Source: JBDTVS01 sp040007095
GTDB taxonomy: Bacteria; Acidobacteriota; Vicinamibacteria; Vicinamibacterales; CAVVIG01
Direction: 5' to 3'
Length of the DNA: 35,042 bases
Assembly: GCA_040007095.1 (NCBI GenBank)
Contig: JBDTVS010000143.1
Span: 1-35,042 of the forward strand
Shown: one piece after another, positions 33,965 to 35,042 of the stretch
Numbering within the stretch: the first letter of the stretch is position 1
Layout of the letters: every line of letters starts with the position of its first letter
Position numbers and translations under genes: made by a program
Notes under the pieces: model-generated
What the model saw: the letters and a program-made list of their open reading frames with translations, nothing else
The model's database searches: none
What the model was told of the DNA's origin: nothing

Positions 33965-35042
33965 ATGGCCGCACTCATCCAGACCCTCGGCGATCTACGC
34001 GGACAGTCAAACCGCATGCGACCGGTGAAACAGGAGATTCGCGACAACCTGGTGCGCAAGCTGAAAGCAGGGGACCCGCTGTTTCCGGGCATCATCGGTT
34101 ACGACGAAACAGTCGTCCCGCAATTGATCAATGCGATTCTGTCCCGGCACAACTTCATCCTGCTCGGGCTGCGCGGTCAGGCAAAGAGTCGGATCCTTCG
34201 CGGTCTCATCGACCTGCTCGACGAACAGATTCCGGTCGTGCCCGGCTGCGAGATTCACGACAACCCGCTGGCCCCGCTGTGCTCCTCGTGCCGCGCCCGG
34301 GTGGCAAAGCAAGGCGACAGCTTGACGATTGGCTGGCTGCCGCGCGACGCGCGCTTCGTCGAGAAGCTGGCGACCCCTGACGTGACGATCGCCGACATGG
34401 TCGGCGACATCGATCCGATCAAGGCGGCGCAGGCCGGACTGAATCTGTCTGATGAGCTGACCATGCACTATGGCTTGCTGCCCCGGGCGAACCGCGGCAT
34501 TTTCGCCATCAACGAGCTGCCCGATCTGGCCGGCAAGATTCAGGTCGGCCTGTTCAACATCCTCCAGGAAGGCGACGTCCAGATCAAGGGGTATCCGATC
34601 CGTCTCAAGCTGGACGTCATGCTCGTGTTCACGGCCAACCCGGAAGACTACACGGCGCGGGGCAAGATCATCACGCCGCTCAAAGATCGAATCGGGTCGG
34701 AGATCCGCACGCACTATCCGACCACGCGCCATCACGCCATGGCGATCACGAGGCAGGAAGCGTGGACGGAGCGATCTGACGGCTTGACGCTGCAGATTCC
34801 CGAATACGTCCGCGAGGTCGTGGAAGAGGTGGCGTTTCAAGCGCGCGCTGATCGCAAGGTCGACAAGCGCTCCGGCGTCAGCCAGCGACTGCCGATTACG
34901 ACGCTCGAGCTGGTCGTCTCGAATGCCGAACGGCGCGCGCTCCAGAACCAGGAGACGATCGTGGTGCCCCGCGTCACCGACTTGTATGCGGCGCTGCCGT
35001 CGATCACCGGCAAGTTCGAGCTCGAGTACGAGGGCGAGCTGC
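33965..35042 (+). CDS. MoxR/Mg-chelatase-like AAA+ ATPase, cut by the window end
   Basis: At least 359 residues; the gene runs off the right edge without a stop. The Walker A is GLRGQAKS, where the usual last Gly is Ala, and the Walker B-like strand is GIFAINELPDL, with the Asn-Glu pair seen in MoxR-like and magnesium-chelatase-I-like ATPases. A Cys-rich insertion, C-E-I-H-x8-C-x2-C (from GCEIHDNPLAP), lies between them and probably binds zinc. Further features are GLFNILQEGDVQIKGYPIRL and MLVFTANPEDYTARGKIITPL. Such ATPases usually act with a VWA-domain partner gene, expected just beyond the window. The substrate is unknown. Confidence 0.88.
   Translation, partial: MAALIQTLGDLRGQSNRMRPVKQEIRDNLVRKLKAGDPLFPGIIGYDETVVPQLINAILSRHNFILLGLRGQAKSRILRGLIDLLDEQIPVVPGCEIHDNPLAPLCSSCRARVAKQGDSLTIGWLPRDARFVEKLATPDVTIADMVGDIDPIKAAQAGLNLSDELTMHYGLLPRANRGIFAINELPDLAGKIQVGLFNILQEGDVQIKGYPIRLKLDVMLVFTANPEDYTARGKIITPLKDRIGSEIRTHYPTTRHHAMAITRQEAWTERSDGLTLQIPEYVREVVEEVAFQARADRKVDKRSGVSQRLPITTLELVVSNAERRALQNQETIVVPRVTDLYAALPSITGKFELEYEGEL

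Overview
The window looks like a chromosomal stretch of a high-GC Acidobacteriota bacterium, most likely of the Vicinamibacteria type. That is an inference from the very large TonB-dependent receptors with a carboxypeptidase-like N-terminal domain, the number of small secreted Acidobacteria-style proteins, and several families of palindromic intergenic elements of the kind I associate with that class. No rRNA, tRNA, CRISPR array, transposase or phage gene was seen.

Left part (1-10.8 kb): a cytochrome c'-like protein; a LytTR response regulator broken by a frameshift; the last ~40 codons of its histidine kinase, abruptly joined to a TonB receptor that lacks its 5' part (a rearrangement or assembly breakpoint near 1580); a 105-bp palindromic element; a PEBP/YbhB protein; a GlgX debranching enzyme; a phosphofructokinase; a YVTN beta-propeller lipoprotein; and an ECF sigma/anti-sigma pair whose anti-sigma factor carries an HNH-like C-terminal module.

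Middle part (10.9-19.9 kb): the most unusual region. A minus-strand cluster holds a TonB receptor, two related small exported Cys/His-rich proteins (C-x-C-x7-C-P-M-H), and an exported Asp-box propeller with a CYCC motif and a His-rich loop. A divergent, heavily frameshifted outer-membrane protein gene with a His-rich N-terminus lies beside it. I read this as a possible periplasm/outer-membrane metal-handling system, perhaps for copper. Next to it a soluble PRC-MgtE_N-CBS protein precedes an NRAMP-family transporter with atypical metal-site motifs (DAGG and APW), which points to Mg2+ rather than Mn2+/Fe2+.

Right part (19.9-35 kb): two overlapping uncharacterised genes, one with a double CxxC; a SLOG-like protein overlapping an HI0933-type flavoprotein; a decayed C-terminal fragment of an intradiol dioxygenase; a UPF0173 metallo-hydrolase divergent from a TetR regulator with a clear palindromic operator; lipoyl synthase; and a full pyruvate dehydrogenase operon (aceE-aceF-lpdA). 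The window ends with a family 5 uracil-DNA glycosylase, a glycerophosphodiester phosphodiesterase and a MoxR/Mg-chelatase-like AAA ATPase cut by the window edge.

Frameshifts are concentrated in a few places (LytTR regulator, truncated TonB receptor, the HPHD-type outer-membrane gene, the dioxygenase remnant), while the metabolic genes are intact. Some shifts lie in G or C runs, so sequencing error and real decay cannot be separated from this sequence alone.
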